A stretch of 64,000 nucleotides of DNA from Bradyrhizobium viridifuturi (GTDB lineage: Bacteria; Pseudomonadota; Alphaproteobacteria; Rhizobiales; Xanthobacteraceae): the NCBI RefSeq assembly GCF_001238275.1, contig NZ_LGTB01000004.1, positions 62,001 through 126,000 on the forward strand, in the 5' to 3' direction. Made by a program: the position numbers and the translations under genes. Each line of letters starts with the position of its first letter. The first letter of the stretch is position 1. Shown here one piece after another: positions 54,817 through 63,937 of the stretch. A model generated the notes under the pieces. The model did not search any database. It was not told the DNA's origin and saw only the letters and a program-made list of their open reading frames with translations.

Positions 54817-57549
54817 TCAGGCCATGCGAGCGACCGGCTTGCGCCTGCCAGGCTGGCTGGACCCCGCGGCGGGGCCGCGGCGATGCCCGGCCAGCAGCTC
54901 GCGGATCTGGGCGGCCGGCTTCGGTGCGCTGAACAGATAGCCCTGCATCTCCGAACAGCCGAGCTCGCGCAGCAATTGCTGCTGCTGCGTGGTCTCGACG
55001 CCTTCCGCCGTCGTGGTCATGCTGCGCTCGGCCGCGATGTTGACGACGGCCTCGACGATCCCAGCCGAGCCTTGCGGGTCGGCGATGTCGGTGACGAAGC
55101 AGCGGTCGATCTTGATCTTGTCGAACGGGAAGCGCTTGAGATAGCTCAGCGACGAATAGCCGGTGCCGAAATCGTCGAGTGCGATCCGGATGCCGATGGC
55201 ACGGAGCTGGTGCAGCGCGGCGAGCGCGGTCTCGTCGTCGCGGATCAGCACGGCTTCGGTGATCTCGAGCTCGAGCCGGCCGGCTGACAGGCCGGACGCT
55301 GCGAGCGCTGCGATCACCTTGAGCGCCAGCGTGCCGCTGCGGAACTGGACCGGCGAAACGTTGACCGCGAGCCTGATGTGATCGGGCCAGTTCACGGCCT
55401 CCTTGCAGGCCGTCATCAGCACCCATTCGCCGAGCTGGTTGATCAGGCCGGTCTCCTCGGCGATCGGCACGAAGTCGGCCGGCGAGATCATGCCGCGCAC
55501 CGGATGGCGCCAGCGCACCAGCGCCTCGCAGCCGGTGATCTCGTTGCTGCGCAGGTCGACGCAGGGCTGGTAATGCACTTCGAGCCCGTGGCCCGCGGCG
55601 ATGGTCCGCCGCAGCTCCATCTCGAGCTCGCGGCGGGCACGGGCGTCGGCATCCATCGCCGGCTCGAAGAAGCGCGCGACGCGCCGGCCGGCCGATTTCG
55701 CCGCATACATTGCGAGGTCGGCGTTCTTCATGATCTGGTCGAGATCGGCGCCATCCCTCGGCGCCAGCGCGATGCCGATGCTGGCGTCGGTCGTGACCTG
55801 ATGGCCGAGGCATTGATAGGGCGAGCGGATCACCTCGTAGATGCGCGCGACGAGGTCGGTAACCTCCAGCTCGCTCTTCACGTCGGTCTGCACGATCGCG
55901 AATTCGTCGCCGCCGAGCCGGGCCACGAAATCGCCGTCGCCGATTACGCCGCTCAGCGTCCGCGCGACGGATTTGAGCAGTTCATCGCCGACCATGTGGC
56001 CGAGCGAGTCGTTGACGCCCTTGAATTCGTCGATGTCGATATAGAGCACCGCGAGCTGGCTGTCGGGCGTGACGTGCGTCAGCTCGCGCTTGATCTCCTC
56101 GTGGAACAGCGCGCGGTTCGGCAGGTCGGTCAGCGCGTCGTAGTGGGCAAGATGCGTGATGCGCTCCTCGGCGCGGCGGCGCTCGGTGACATCCTCATGG
56201 GTCGCAAGCCAGCCGCCATCGGCCAGCGGCTCGTTGACGACCTGGATCGAGCGCCCGTCCGGCGTCGCGATCACCATCGTGTTGCGGACGCCGACGTCGC
56301 GCAGCACGAGGTTTACGTAGCGTTCGACGTCGCCCTGGAACGAGCCGGTCAAATAGCGATGTACGATGACGTCGCGGAAGCTGCAGCCGGGCTTGATGAC
56401 GTCGGCCGACAGGCCGTACATCTCGATATACCGCTTGTTGCAGATCACGAGGCGCTGCGCGGCATCGAACAGCAGCAGCCCCTGCGTCATGTTGTTGACG
56501 GCGGTATCGAGCCGCAGCTTCTCCAGCGTCAGGCGCTGCTGCTGGGCGCGATGCTGCTGGATCAGCTTGCGCACCACCAGCGTTAGCAGGATCGCGATCG
56601 CCAGCACGGATGCGGCGGTCACCGCGATCAGGATGCCGATCTGCTCGCGCCAATTGGCCAGCGCCGCTTCGGTGGTGGTCGTGGCGACCACCACGATCGG
56701 GAACTTGGTCAGCGCCCGCGATGACACCAGGCGGTCCTTGCCGTCGACCGGGCTGGCCATCCGCGCGGTGGTCGCAGGCAGCTCGAACACCTGCTGCTGG
56801 CTGGCGGGGCCAGTGCGGAAATTCTTCCCGATCATCTCCTCGACATGGGGATAGCGCGCCAGCAGCGTGCCGTCGCGATGGTGCATCGAGATCGCGGCGC
56901 CTTCGCCGAGCGCGACGGTAGAGAAGAATTTCTCGAACGTCGCCGGCTCGATGCCGCGGCCGACCACGCCGAGGAATTCGCCGTGCGGGCCGGTGACCTT
57001 GCGGACGATGACGGTGGTCCAGCCGCCGTTGACGCGGCTGATCACCGGCGCGACCTGCATGTCGGGCGAGTAGGGGCTCGACTTGAAGATCTGGAAATAG
57101 TTGCGGTCGGCGATGCTGACCTGCGGGAGCGGCCAGGCGCCCGAGCTGTTGATCAGCGCGCCGTCGGCGTCGAACACGTTGAGGCTGCCGACATTGGACA
57201 GCGCGTCCATCTTGGACTTCAACATCGCATGGATGTCGGCGGACGACATCCGGCGCTTGTAGTTTTCAACGGTCGCGATCCCGTTGTCGCGCATGAACGC
57301 GATCAGGTCGCGCTGCACCACTTCGAGATCGTCGAGCTGCTGGTCGAAATGCCGCGCCAGCAGCAGCACGGTGTTCTCGAGCTCGCGCTCGCTGTTGTGC
57401 AGGGCGCGCTCGCGGAAATTCCCGGCCATCAAGGTGGCGCCGATCGCGATCGCAGCCATCAGCACGGCGCCGCCGAGGATCAGCCAGCGGATCGGACCGC
57501 TGCCGATCACCGAGGTGATGTTGAACGAGGCGCTGCCGTTTGGATTCAT
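54817..57549 (-). CDS. membrane GGDEF-EAL protein with Cache and PAS sensor domains
   Basis: 910 residues. The first membrane helix is at about residues 20-42 (IRWLILGGAVLMAAIAIGAT), followed by a periplasmic Cache domain (about 45-300), a second helix at about 305-330 (ILIAVTAASVLAIAILLTLV), a PAS domain (about 345-445: MTQGLLLFDAAQRLVICNKR), a GGDEF domain (about 455-615) with RLGGDEFAIV near 546, and an EAL domain (about 630-890) with CEALVRWRHP near 676 and LDDFGTGYSSLSYLKRF. Both catalytic motifs are intact, so it could make and degrade cyclic di-GMP. It is a monocistronic signalling protein as far as visible. Confidence 0.94.
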   Translation of the reverse strand: MNPNGSASFNITSVIGSGPIRWLILGGAVLMAAIAIGATLMAGNFRERALHNSERELENTVLLLARHFDQQLDDLEVVQRDLIAFMRDNGIATVENYKRRMSSADIHAMLKSKMDALSNVGSLNVFDADGALINSSGAWPLPQVSIADRNYFQIFKSSPYSPDMQVAPVISRVNGGWTTVIVRKVTGPHGEFLGVVGRGIEPATFEKFFSTVALGEGAAISMHHRDGTLLARYPHVEEMIGKNFRTGPASQQQVFELPATTARMASPVDGKDRLVSSRALTKFPIVVVATTTTEAALANWREQIGILIAVTAASVLAIAILLTLVVRKLIQQHRAQQQRLTLEKLRLDTAVNNMTQGLLLFDAAQRLVICNKRYIEMYGLSADVIKPGCSFRDVIVHRYLTGSFQGDVERYVNLVLRDVGVRNTMVIATPDGRSIQVVNEPLADGGWLATHEDVTERRRAEERITHLAHYDALTDLPNRALFHEEIKRELTHVTPDSQLAVLYIDIDEFKGVNDSLGHMVGDELLKSVARTLSGVIGDGDFVARLGGDEFAIVQTDVKSELEVTDLVARIYEVIRSPYQCLGHQVTTDASIGIALAPRDGADLDQIMKNADLAMYAAKSAGRRVARFFEPAMDADARARRELEMELRRTIAAGHGLEVHYQPCVDLRSNEITGCEALVRWRHPVRGMISPADFVPIAEETGLINQLGEWVLMTACKEAVNWPDHIRLAVNVSPVQFRSGTLALKVIAALAASGLSAGRLELEITEAVLIRDDETALAALHQLRAIGIRIALDDFGTGYSSLSYLKRFPFDKIKIDRCFVTDIADPQGSAGIVEAVVNIAAERSMTTTAEGVETTQQQQLLRELGCSEMQGYLFSAPKPAAQIRELLAGHRRGPAAGSSQPGRRKPVARMA

Positions 57550-57669
57550 GTGTCGCTATCGCTTCCAGGCGTTTCACCCGGAAGTAGCTTTCGCGCACCT
57601 CCGGCCCGCGAAAGTCGTATCCAAACGAGATGGAGCGCCGGTTAGCGAGATTGGTTAACGAATGGTTGC

Positions 57670-57690
57670 CTGGATGGATGGATGGATGGG
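57670..57690. repeat. GGAT tetranucleotide run
   Basis: Four to five consecutive copies of TGGA/GGAT in the noncoding gap after the hydrolase gene. Short and probably neutral. Confidence 0.6.
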
Positions 57691-57717
57691 CGCTGGCGCT
57701 TCTCGCTCGCCGTTCGA

Positions 57718-58539
57718 CTAGCCGGCCGATATGGCGAGCTGCCGGTTGACGAGGCGGAGACCCGATTCCGGATCATGCGTCGGCAGATAGATTGTGGGCC
57801 GGCTTTGCGCAAAGGCCTTGATGGCATCAAGTGTGGCTTTTGCGATGTCGGCACCGGCGCTCACCCCGTCGACCGTGCCTGAAAGCATCAGGGCCTGATT
57901 GTAGGAGGTGTCGCCGGCGAGGAAAATTGCGGTGTCGCCATCCTGAACAACGACGGACATGTGGTTCGGTGTGTGTCCAGGCGTTGCCACCGCAACGATG
58001 TCGCCCGCCATTGTCAGCGGCCGGCTGCGCTTGAACGAGCCGAATTGTTCCGCTGGCAGCTCGATCGGCGTTGGGTCGAACCAGGCGGGCCAACGATGGG
58101 GAAGATACCCTCGCACGCGCCCCAGCAATCCGCGCGCCTGCGCGAGTTCACCGGCTGGGACGATGATTTCGCTATCGGGGAAGTGCGCCAGGCCTCCGTC
58201 GTGATCCATATGAAGATGAGTGAGCACGACTTTTTTGACATCGCGAGGACCGATCCCCAAGGCCCGGAGCTGCGGTCCGATCTCTTGCTCGCGCTCGATC
58301 TGGAAACCGACTTCCCACCTCACATAGGGATTGAGCTCGCGCGAATGCGCCAGCAGATGCGTCCCCTGGCCGCTGTCGACGACAATGACGCCTTCCGGAT
58401 GCTCGATCGCCCATGCGAATGTCGGCACCCAGTCGGTCCAGTTCGGATCGAGGAATATGTCGATGAGGCCGTGGCCTCGGCCTTTGACCTGGGCGGTTTT
58501 GATTTTGACCGTTCCTGTCTGGATAGCATGGATATGCAT
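57718..58539 (-). CDS. metallo-beta-lactamase-fold hydrolase, N-acyl homoserine lactonase-like
   Basis: 273 residues, starting MHIHAIQTGTVKIKTAQVKG at the ATG at 58539. The zinc motif is H108-x-H110-x-D112-H113 in VVLTHLHMDHDGGLAHF. Further ligands lie in VATPGHTPNHMSVVVQ (His), AIFLAGDTSYNQALML (Asp) and YLPTHDPESGLRL (His). The order and the AHL lactonase-like N-terminus fit the AiiA/AttM class, but many MBL hydrolases with other substrates look alike. A divergent LysR regulator starts 95 bases away, implying ligand-controlled expression. Confidence 0.82.
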   Translation of the reverse strand: MHIHAIQTGTVKIKTAQVKGRGHGLIDIFLDPNWTDWVPTFAWAIEHPEGVIVVDSGQGTHLLAHSRELNPYVRWEVGFQIEREQEIGPQLRALGIGPRDVKKVVLTHLHMDHDGGLAHFPDSEIIVPAGELAQARGLLGRVRGYLPHRWPAWFDPTPIELPAEQFGSFKRSRPLTMAGDIVAVATPGHTPNHMSVVVQDGDTAIFLAGDTSYNQALMLSGTVDGVSAGADIAKATLDAIKAFAQSRPTIYLPTHDPESGLRLVNRQLAISAG

Positions 58540-58634
58540 CTGGGCTCTCGTTGAGGCGTTGGGTGGACCCCAGATACGCGCTCATCCTGATGAACGGAAT
58601 TGTCGAAGGTTCTTGAGTAGGTATACAAAGATGC

Positions 58635-59528
58635 ATGGAGAAGAATCCAAGCTGGGAACTGTACAGGTCATTTCTGGCGGTCTTGCGCGAGGGGAGCCTC
58701 TCGGGCGCGGCGCGCTCCCTCAATCTCACCCAGCCGACCGTCGGCCGGCACATCCGTGAGCTGGAGGCCACTCTCGGCATGCCGCTCTTCACGCGCGCCC
58801 AGGATGGCCTGAAGCCGACCGCGGCGTCCATCGTTGCGCAGCCGCACGCCTTGGCCATGGCCACCGCCTCCGAAACACTGTTGAGAGCGATTTCGAGCAA
58901 AGCGAGCCAGCCCCGCGCAGTGGTCCGCCTCGCGGCCTCCGAGATCGTTGCGACGGAGATTCTTCCGGCAATTCTCACTGAGTTGGAGCGGAGCCAGCCG
59001 GGATTGGCCGTCGAGATCTCCGCTTCGGACCGTTTGGAAGACCTGTTGCGACGGGACTGCGATATCGCCATTCGCATGATGCGGCCGACACAGGCCGATC
59101 TCGTCGCGCGCAAGGTGGGCCAGGCTCGGCTGGGATTCCATGCTCACGTGAATTACCTGGAAAAGCACGGCAAGCCCGCCGATTTACGCGAGCTGAAACG
59201 GCATTGCCTGGTGGGCTTTGATCACGAGACCCCTGCTGTGCGAGCCCTGTATCGTCTCGGCCTGCAATTGAAGCGGGAGGACTTTACGCTGCGGGCCGAC
59301 AACACCCTGCTTCAGTTGGCGGCCATCAGGGCGGGATTCGGAATTGGAATCTGCCAGCGGGCGGTTGTGCGAGAGGACACCCAACTCGTGCATCTGCTAC
59401 CCAAGGAGTTTTCGCCGAGCCTCGACGTTTGGGTCACGATGCATCGGGACTTGCGCAAGAGCCCGCCCATGAGATCAATGTTCGACCATTTGGTCGAAGC
59501 GCTGAAACGTGTCTACGGGGCGGGGTGA
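58635..59528 (+). CDS. LysR-family transcriptional regulator
   Basis: 297 residues. The winged helix-turn-helix at the N-terminus reads REGSLSGAARSLNLTQPTVG, RHIRELEATLGMPLFTRAQD. The effector domain (about residues 90-295) has the substrate-binding-protein fold typical of LysR regulators (AIRAGFGIGICQRAVVRED). It is divergent from the metallo-beta-lactamase-fold hydrolase gene, the standard layout for a LysR regulator controlling its neighbour. The 95-base intergenic region should hold both promoters and the regulator site, though no palindromic T-N11-A site stood out clearly. Confidence 0.92.
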   Translation: MEKNPSWELYRSFLAVLREGSLSGAARSLNLTQPTVGRHIRELEATLGMPLFTRAQDGLKPTAASIVAQPHALAMATASETLLRAISSKASQPRAVVRLAASEIVATEILPAILTELERSQPGLAVEISASDRLEDLLRRDCDIAIRMMRPTQADLVARKVGQARLGFHAHVNYLEKHGKPADLRELKRHCLVGFDHETPAVRALYRLGLQLKREDFTLRADNTLLQLAAIRAGFGIGICQRAVVREDTQLVHLLPKEFSPSLDVWVTMHRDLRKSPPMRSMFDHLVEALKRVYGAG

Positions 59529-59594
59529 ACCAGGTCCCTTCCGGGCCCGTTCAATTCGATCGGCGGCTCGCCAAATCGTCGAGCGCACGGCCGA

Positions 59595-60119
59595 TCACGC
59601 GCCGGCGCGATAGTGCCCGGACTTGCCGCCGATCTTCTCGATCAGATGAATGCCTTCGATGCGCACGCCGCGCTCGACTGCCTTGATCATGTCGTAGATC
59701 GTCAGGCAGGCGACCGAAACCGCGGTCAGCGCCTCCATCTCGACGCCGGTCGGCCCGGTCACCTTGACGCTGGCGCGGACGATGCAGCCGGGCAGCTTGG
59801 CGTCGGTTGCGATATCGATCGTGACCTTGGTCAGCGCCAGCGGATGGCAGAGCGGGATCAACTCGGAGGTCCGCTTGGCCGCCATGATCCCGGCGATCCG
59901 CGCGGTCGCCAGCACGTCGCCCTTCTTGGCTTGCCCCGACTCGATCAGCGCCAGCGTTGCCTTGCTCATCAGAACGCGGCCTTCGGCGACCGCGGTCCGT
60001 TCGGTCGCCGGCTTGGCCGAGACATCGACCATGCGCGCGTCACCCTTGGCATCGATATGGGTGAGGGCCGCGGCGCCCGACGGCTCGGCTTGGGTCTTTG
60101 CTTTGGACTTCCGCGCCAT
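59595..60119 (-). CDS. moaC: cyclic pyranopterin monophosphate synthase MoaC
   Basis: 174 residues. With MoaA it converts GTP to cyclic pyranopterin monophosphate in molybdenum cofactor synthesis. Conserved blocks: [20 protein letters not shown] (substrate-binding Asp and Lys), [60 protein letters not shown] and [28 protein letters not shown]. The N-terminal tail is a little longer than in E. coli. Its start is 4 bases after the trpC stop, so it is the last gene of a trpD-trpC-moaC unit. moeA, usually next, is absent here. Confidence 0.96.
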   Translation of the reverse strand: MARKSKAKTQAEPSGAAALTHIDAKGDARMVDVSAKPATERTAVAEGRVLMSKATLALIESGQAKKGDVLATARIAGIMAAKRTSELIPLCHPLALTKVTIDIATDAKLPGCIVRASVKVTGPTGVEMEALTAVSVACLTIYDMIKAVERGVRIEGIHLIEKIGGKSGHYRAGA

Positions 60120-60123
60120 CGCG

Positions 60124-60945
60124 TCAGCGCGTTGCGGTGGCGCGCGGGGTGGCTTGCCGCGTCAGCAAGGCGCGGGTCGCCGCAGTGACATCCTGCTGGC
60201 GCATCAGGCTCTCGCCGACCAGGAAGGTCGACATCCCGACCCGCTCGAGGCGGGCGAGATCGTCGGGCGTGAAGATGCCGCTCTCGCCGACCATCAGGCG
60301 GTCGCGCGGGATCAGCGGCGCCAACGCCTCGCTGGTCGCGAGCGTGGTCTCGAAGGTGCGCAGATTGCGGTTGTTGACGCCGATCATCGGCGAGCGAAGT
60401 TTCAGCGCACGGTCGAGCTCGGCGCGGTCGTGGATCTCGATCAGCACGTCCATGCCGTAGCCGAGGGCGGCATCCTCGATCTCCTTGGCCGCCGCGTCGT
60501 CGAGCGCGGCCATGATGATCAGAATGCAGTCGGCGCCGTGGGCGCGCGCTTCCGCCACCTGGTAGGTGTCGAACATGAAGTCCTTGCGCAGCACCGGCAG
60601 GTCGGTCGCCGCGCGGGCCGCGACCATGAAGTCGAGATGGCCCTGGAACGAGGGCGCATCCGTCAGCACCGACAGGCAGGCCGCGCCGCCGGCCTCGTAG
60701 GCCTTTGCGAGCACGGGCGGGTCGAAATCGGCCCGGATCAGCCCCTTGGAGGGCGAGGCCTTCTTCACCTCCGCGATCAGCGCATAGTCGCCGCGTGCGT
60801 GCTTGTCCGTGAGGGCGCGGACGAAGCCGCGCGGCGCCGAGGCCGATTTCGCCTGCGCCTCGACGTCGGCGAGCGGGCGCGCACGCTTGGCGGCGGCGAT
60901 CTCCTCGCGCTTGTAGGCCTCGATCTTGGTCAGGATGTCGGACAT
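60124..60945 (-). CDS. trpC: indole-3-glycerol phosphate synthase
   Basis: 273 residues from the ATG at 60945 ([20 protein letters not shown]). TIM barrel enzyme of tryptophan synthesis. Conserved catalytic blocks: [20 protein letters not shown] (catalytic Lys and Glu of the first strands), [60 protein letters not shown] and [21 protein letters not shown] length of about 260-275 residues is standard. It starts 11 bases after trpD ends and ends 4 bases before moaC, so the three genes are very likely cotranscribed. Confidence 0.97.
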   Translation of the reverse strand: MSDILTKIEAYKREEIAAAKRARPLADVEAQAKSASAPRGFVRALTDKHARGDYALIAEVKKASPSKGLIRADFDPPVLAKAYEAGGAACLSVLTDAPSFQGHLDFMVAARAATDLPVLRKDFMFDTYQVAEARAHGADCILIIMAALDDAAAKEIEDAALGYGMDVLIEIHDRAELDRALKLRSPMIGVNNRNLRTFETTLATSEALAPLIPRDRLMVGESGIFTPDDLARLERVGMSTFLVGESLMRQQDVTAATRALLTRQATPRATATR

Positions 60946-60956
60946 GACTTTCGTTC

Positions 60957-61969
60957 TCAGCCGTTGGACACCGCGATCAGATGCTTGAGCCGCGCCGCGG
61001 CCGCGCCGCTGTCGAGCGACTGGACGCCGATCGCAACCCCTTCCTTCAGGTCCTTGGCGCGGCCGGCCACGATCAGCGCGGCGGCGGCGTGAGCAGGGCA
61101 ACGTCGCGATAGGCGCTCGGCTTGCCCTGGAGCACGCTGGAGAGCGCGATCGCATTGGCGTCGGCATCGCCGCCCTTCAGTGCCTCGCCGTCGACGCGGC
61201 CGAGGCCGGCGTCTTCCGGCGTCACCTCTGACGTCCTGATCTCGCCGTTCTCGAGCGTCGCCACGAAGGTCGGGCCGGTGAGGGTGATCTCGTCGAGGCC
61301 ATCGGAGCCGTGCACGACCCAGACCTTGTCCGAGCCGAGATTCTTCAGCACCTGCGCCAACGGCTGCACCCACTGCCGCGAGAACACGCCGACCATCTGC
61401 CGCTTGACGCCGGCCGGGTTCGACAGCGGTCCGAGCAGGTTGAAGATGGTGCGGGTGGCGAGCTCGACCCGGGTCGGGCCGACATTCTTCATCGCCGGAT
61501 GATGCGCGGGCGCGAACATGAAGCCGATGCCGGCCTCCGCGACGCAGCGTCCGACCTGCGCCGGCGTCAGATCGAGCTTGACCCCGAGCGAGGCCAGCAC
61601 GTCCGCAGCACCCGAACGCGACGACAGCGCGCGGTTGCCGTGCTTGGCGACGGGCACGCCGGCGCCGGCCACGATGAAGGCCGCGCAGGTCGAGACGTTG
61701 ACCGATCCGGAGCCGTCGCCGCCGGTGCCGACGATGTCGACGGCTTCGGCCGGCGCCTTCACCGCCAGCATCTTGCCGCGCATCGCGCTCACCGCGCCGG
61801 TGATCTCCTCGACGGTCTCGCCGCGCACCCGCAGCGCCATCAATAGCCCGCCCATCTGCGAGGGCGTCGCATCGCCCGACATCATGCTGTCGAAGGCGGA
61901 CGCTGCTTCTTCACGCGTCAGCGTGGCGCCGGTGGCGACTTTTCCGATGATCGATTTCAGGTCGTCCAT
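60957..61969 (-). CDS. trpD: anthranilate phosphoribosyltransferase (one-base frameshift near 61090)
   Basis: Transfers phosphoribose to anthranilate. Start [20 protein letters not shown] at 61969; then [40 protein letters not shown] (PRPP site), [20 protein letters not shown] and [20 protein letters not shown]. The frame runs to a stop at 61073 after [10 protein letters not shown]; adding one A (CTCAACGCC) gives [20 protein letters not shown] and a continuation to 60957 ending [10 protein letters not shown]. Corrected length is 337 residues, standard. Loss of one of two A residues matches the pattern of the other breaks in this window. ppiD lies upstream, 66 bases away. Confidence 0.94.
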
Positions 61970-62035
61970 TCGCGGGCTCAGGGTCTGTTGTTGGAGATCT
62001 GCGGCCAGCGCGTCGCCGCGCTGTCCCGATCATGC

Positions 62036-63937
62036 TCAATTATTTGCGCCTGTCACCTGTGCGAAGGCCGCCTGGTTGACGCTCACGCCGATGTCGGTCT
62101 CGATCTTGCTGACATATTGCGCGACCTGCTCGTCGCTCATCGAGCGCCGCAGCGCTTCGGTCAGCTGCTTGGCCGCGTCGGAGGCGAAGTCGACCGGCGG
62201 CACCGTCACATTGGTGACGCGGAAGACGACCCACTGGCTGCCGCCGGCGGCGGACGTCTGCCCGTCGCCATCCTTGGCGGTGCGGAACGCGGCCGCGACC
62301 ACGCCGGCGGGCACGCCGGGCAGGGAGGCCTCGCGGTTGAAGTTCGCGGCGGTCTCGACCTTGACGCCGGCAGCGGCCGCCTCGTCGGCGAGCTTGGCGC
62401 CGCTGTCGAGCTTCTGGACCATCTCGGTCGCCTTGGCGCGCAGCTTGGCGGAAATCTGGTCTTCGCGCCATTTCGCCTCGACCTGGTCGCGGACCTCGTC
62501 GAGAGGACGCTCGCGCGAGGGCGTGATGCCGAGCACGTCGTACCAGACATAACCGTTGTTGAACGAGATCGGGTCGTTGTCGACGCCGACGTCGCTGTTG
62601 AAGGCCTGCGACACCACGTCGAGGCCGCGCGGGATGTTCGACGCGACCTGGCCGTTCGGCAGGCGCCCCGAGCGGTCGACCGCATCGATCGTGACGGCGT
62701 TCAGCTTAAGCTTCTGCGCCGCGTCGATCACGCTGGAGCCGCCGCCGCGCTCGTCTTCCATCTTGTCGCGCAGCTCGGCGACCTTGGTGCGGGCGCGCTC
62801 GGAGGCGATTTCGTTCTTCACCTGCTGCGCCATGCTTTCATAGGTCGGGGTCACGCCGGGCTCGATCTTGCCGACCTTGACCAGCGCGATGCCGAAGCGG
62901 CCCTGGACCGGCTGGCTGACTTCACCGGAGGGAAGAGAGAAGGCGGCATCGCCGACGGCCGGATCGAGGATCGCCGACTTCGCGACCAGGCCGAGATTGA
63001 CATCGGCCGGGCTGAGCTTGCGCTCCTTGGCGATGTCGTCGAATGAGGTGCCTGACGTGATGCGCGCGCGGGCAGCCTGGGCCTCGCCGGCGTCCGGAAA
63101 CACGATCTGCGAGACCTCGCGCTTCTCGGGTGTGCTGAGCCGGTCCTTGCGCTCCTCGAACAGCTTCTTGGCATCCTCGTCGGACACGGTTTCCCACTTG
63201 CCGATTTCCTCCGGCGTGATCGCGACGAAGGAGATCTTGCGGTATTCGGGCGCGCGGAACTGGACCTTGTGGTCCTCGAAATAGGCGGCGAGCGCCTCGG
63301 GCGAAGGCGGATCGATGGTGCCGGCCTGCGCGGCGCCAAGCGTGACGTAGTCGATCGAGCGCTGCTCGTTCTGGAAACGGGTCAGCGCCTCGACCATCGA
63401 TTTGGTCGGCTCGATCCCGGATGAGATGGTGCCCGCGATCTGCCGGCGCAGGCCGACGCGGCGCTGCTCGGCGATATAGCGCCCCTCGGTGTAGCCGAAG
63501 TTGCGGATCACGGACTGGAAGCGCTGCGGATCGAACTGGCCGTTGAGGCCCTTGAAGTTCGGATCGTTGTAGATCGTGCGCAGTACCTCGGCATCGGACT
63601 GGTTGAGGCCGGTGCGGCGCGCTTCTTCATCGAGCGCGGCCTCTGCCAGCGTCTGTTGCAGCACCTGGCGGTCGATCCCGAAGGCACGGGCCTGCTCCGG
63701 CGTCAGCGGCCGGCCGAACTGGCGGCCAAGCTGCTGCAGGCGGTCAGTATAGATCTGGCGGAACTGCTCGGCCGAAATCTCGGTCCCGCCCACCTTGGCG
63801 AAGGTCGACTGGCCAAACCCCTTGAAGATGTCGGCAATGCCCCAAATTCCGAAACTGACGATCAAAACGCCCATCACCACGGCCATTATCGTCTTGCCGA
63901 GCCAGTTTGATGAGGCTTTCCGCATTCCTCGAAGCAT
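62036..63937 (-). CDS. ppiD: peptidylprolyl isomerase PpiD/SurA-like, inner-membrane periplasmic chaperone
   Basis: 633 residues. An N-terminal signal-anchor helix (about residues 14-36: GKTIMAVVMGVLIVSFGIWG) is followed by a SurA_N-type chaperone domain (EISAEQFRQIYTDRLQQLGR, TEGRYIAEQRRVGLRRQIAG), a parvulin domain at about 265-370 (VSQIVFPDAGEAQAARARIT, FGIALVKVGKIEPGVTPTYE) and a long C-terminal helical region. The first ATG at 63937 (MLRGMRKASS) is used; a second lies four codons on. PpiD assists folding of exported proteins near the Sec translocon. Its position upstream of trpD is known in other Bradyrhizobium relatives (from memory). Confidence 0.92.
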   Translation of the reverse strand: MLRGMRKASSNWLGKTIMAVVMGVLIVSFGIWGIADIFKGFGQSTFAKVGGTEISAEQFRQIYTDRLQQLGRQFGRPLTPEQARAFGIDRQVLQQTLAEAALDEEARRTGLNQSDAEVLRTIYNDPNFKGLNGQFDPQRFQSVIRNFGYTEGRYIAEQRRVGLRRQIAGTISSGIEPTKSMVEALTRFQNEQRSIDYVTLGAAQAGTIDPPSPEALAAYFEDHKVQFRAPEYRKISFVAITPEEIGKWETVSDEDAKKLFEERKDRLSTPEKREVSQIVFPDAGEAQAARARITSGTSFDDIAKERKLSPADVNLGLVAKSAILDPAVGDAAFSLPSGEVSQPVQGRFGIALVKVGKIEPGVTPTYESMAQQVKNEIASERARTKVAELRDKMEDERGGGSSVIDAAQKLKLNAVTIDAVDRSGRLPNGQVASNIPRGLDVVSQAFNSDVGVDNDPISFNNGYVWYDVLGITPSRERPLDEVRDQVEAKWREDQISAKLRAKATEMVQKLDSGAKLADEAAAAGVKVETAANFNREASLPGVPAGVVAAAFRTAKDGDGQTSAAGGSQWVVFRVTNVTVPPVDFASDAAKQLTEALRRSMSDEQVAQYVSKIETDIGVSVNQAAFAQVTGANN

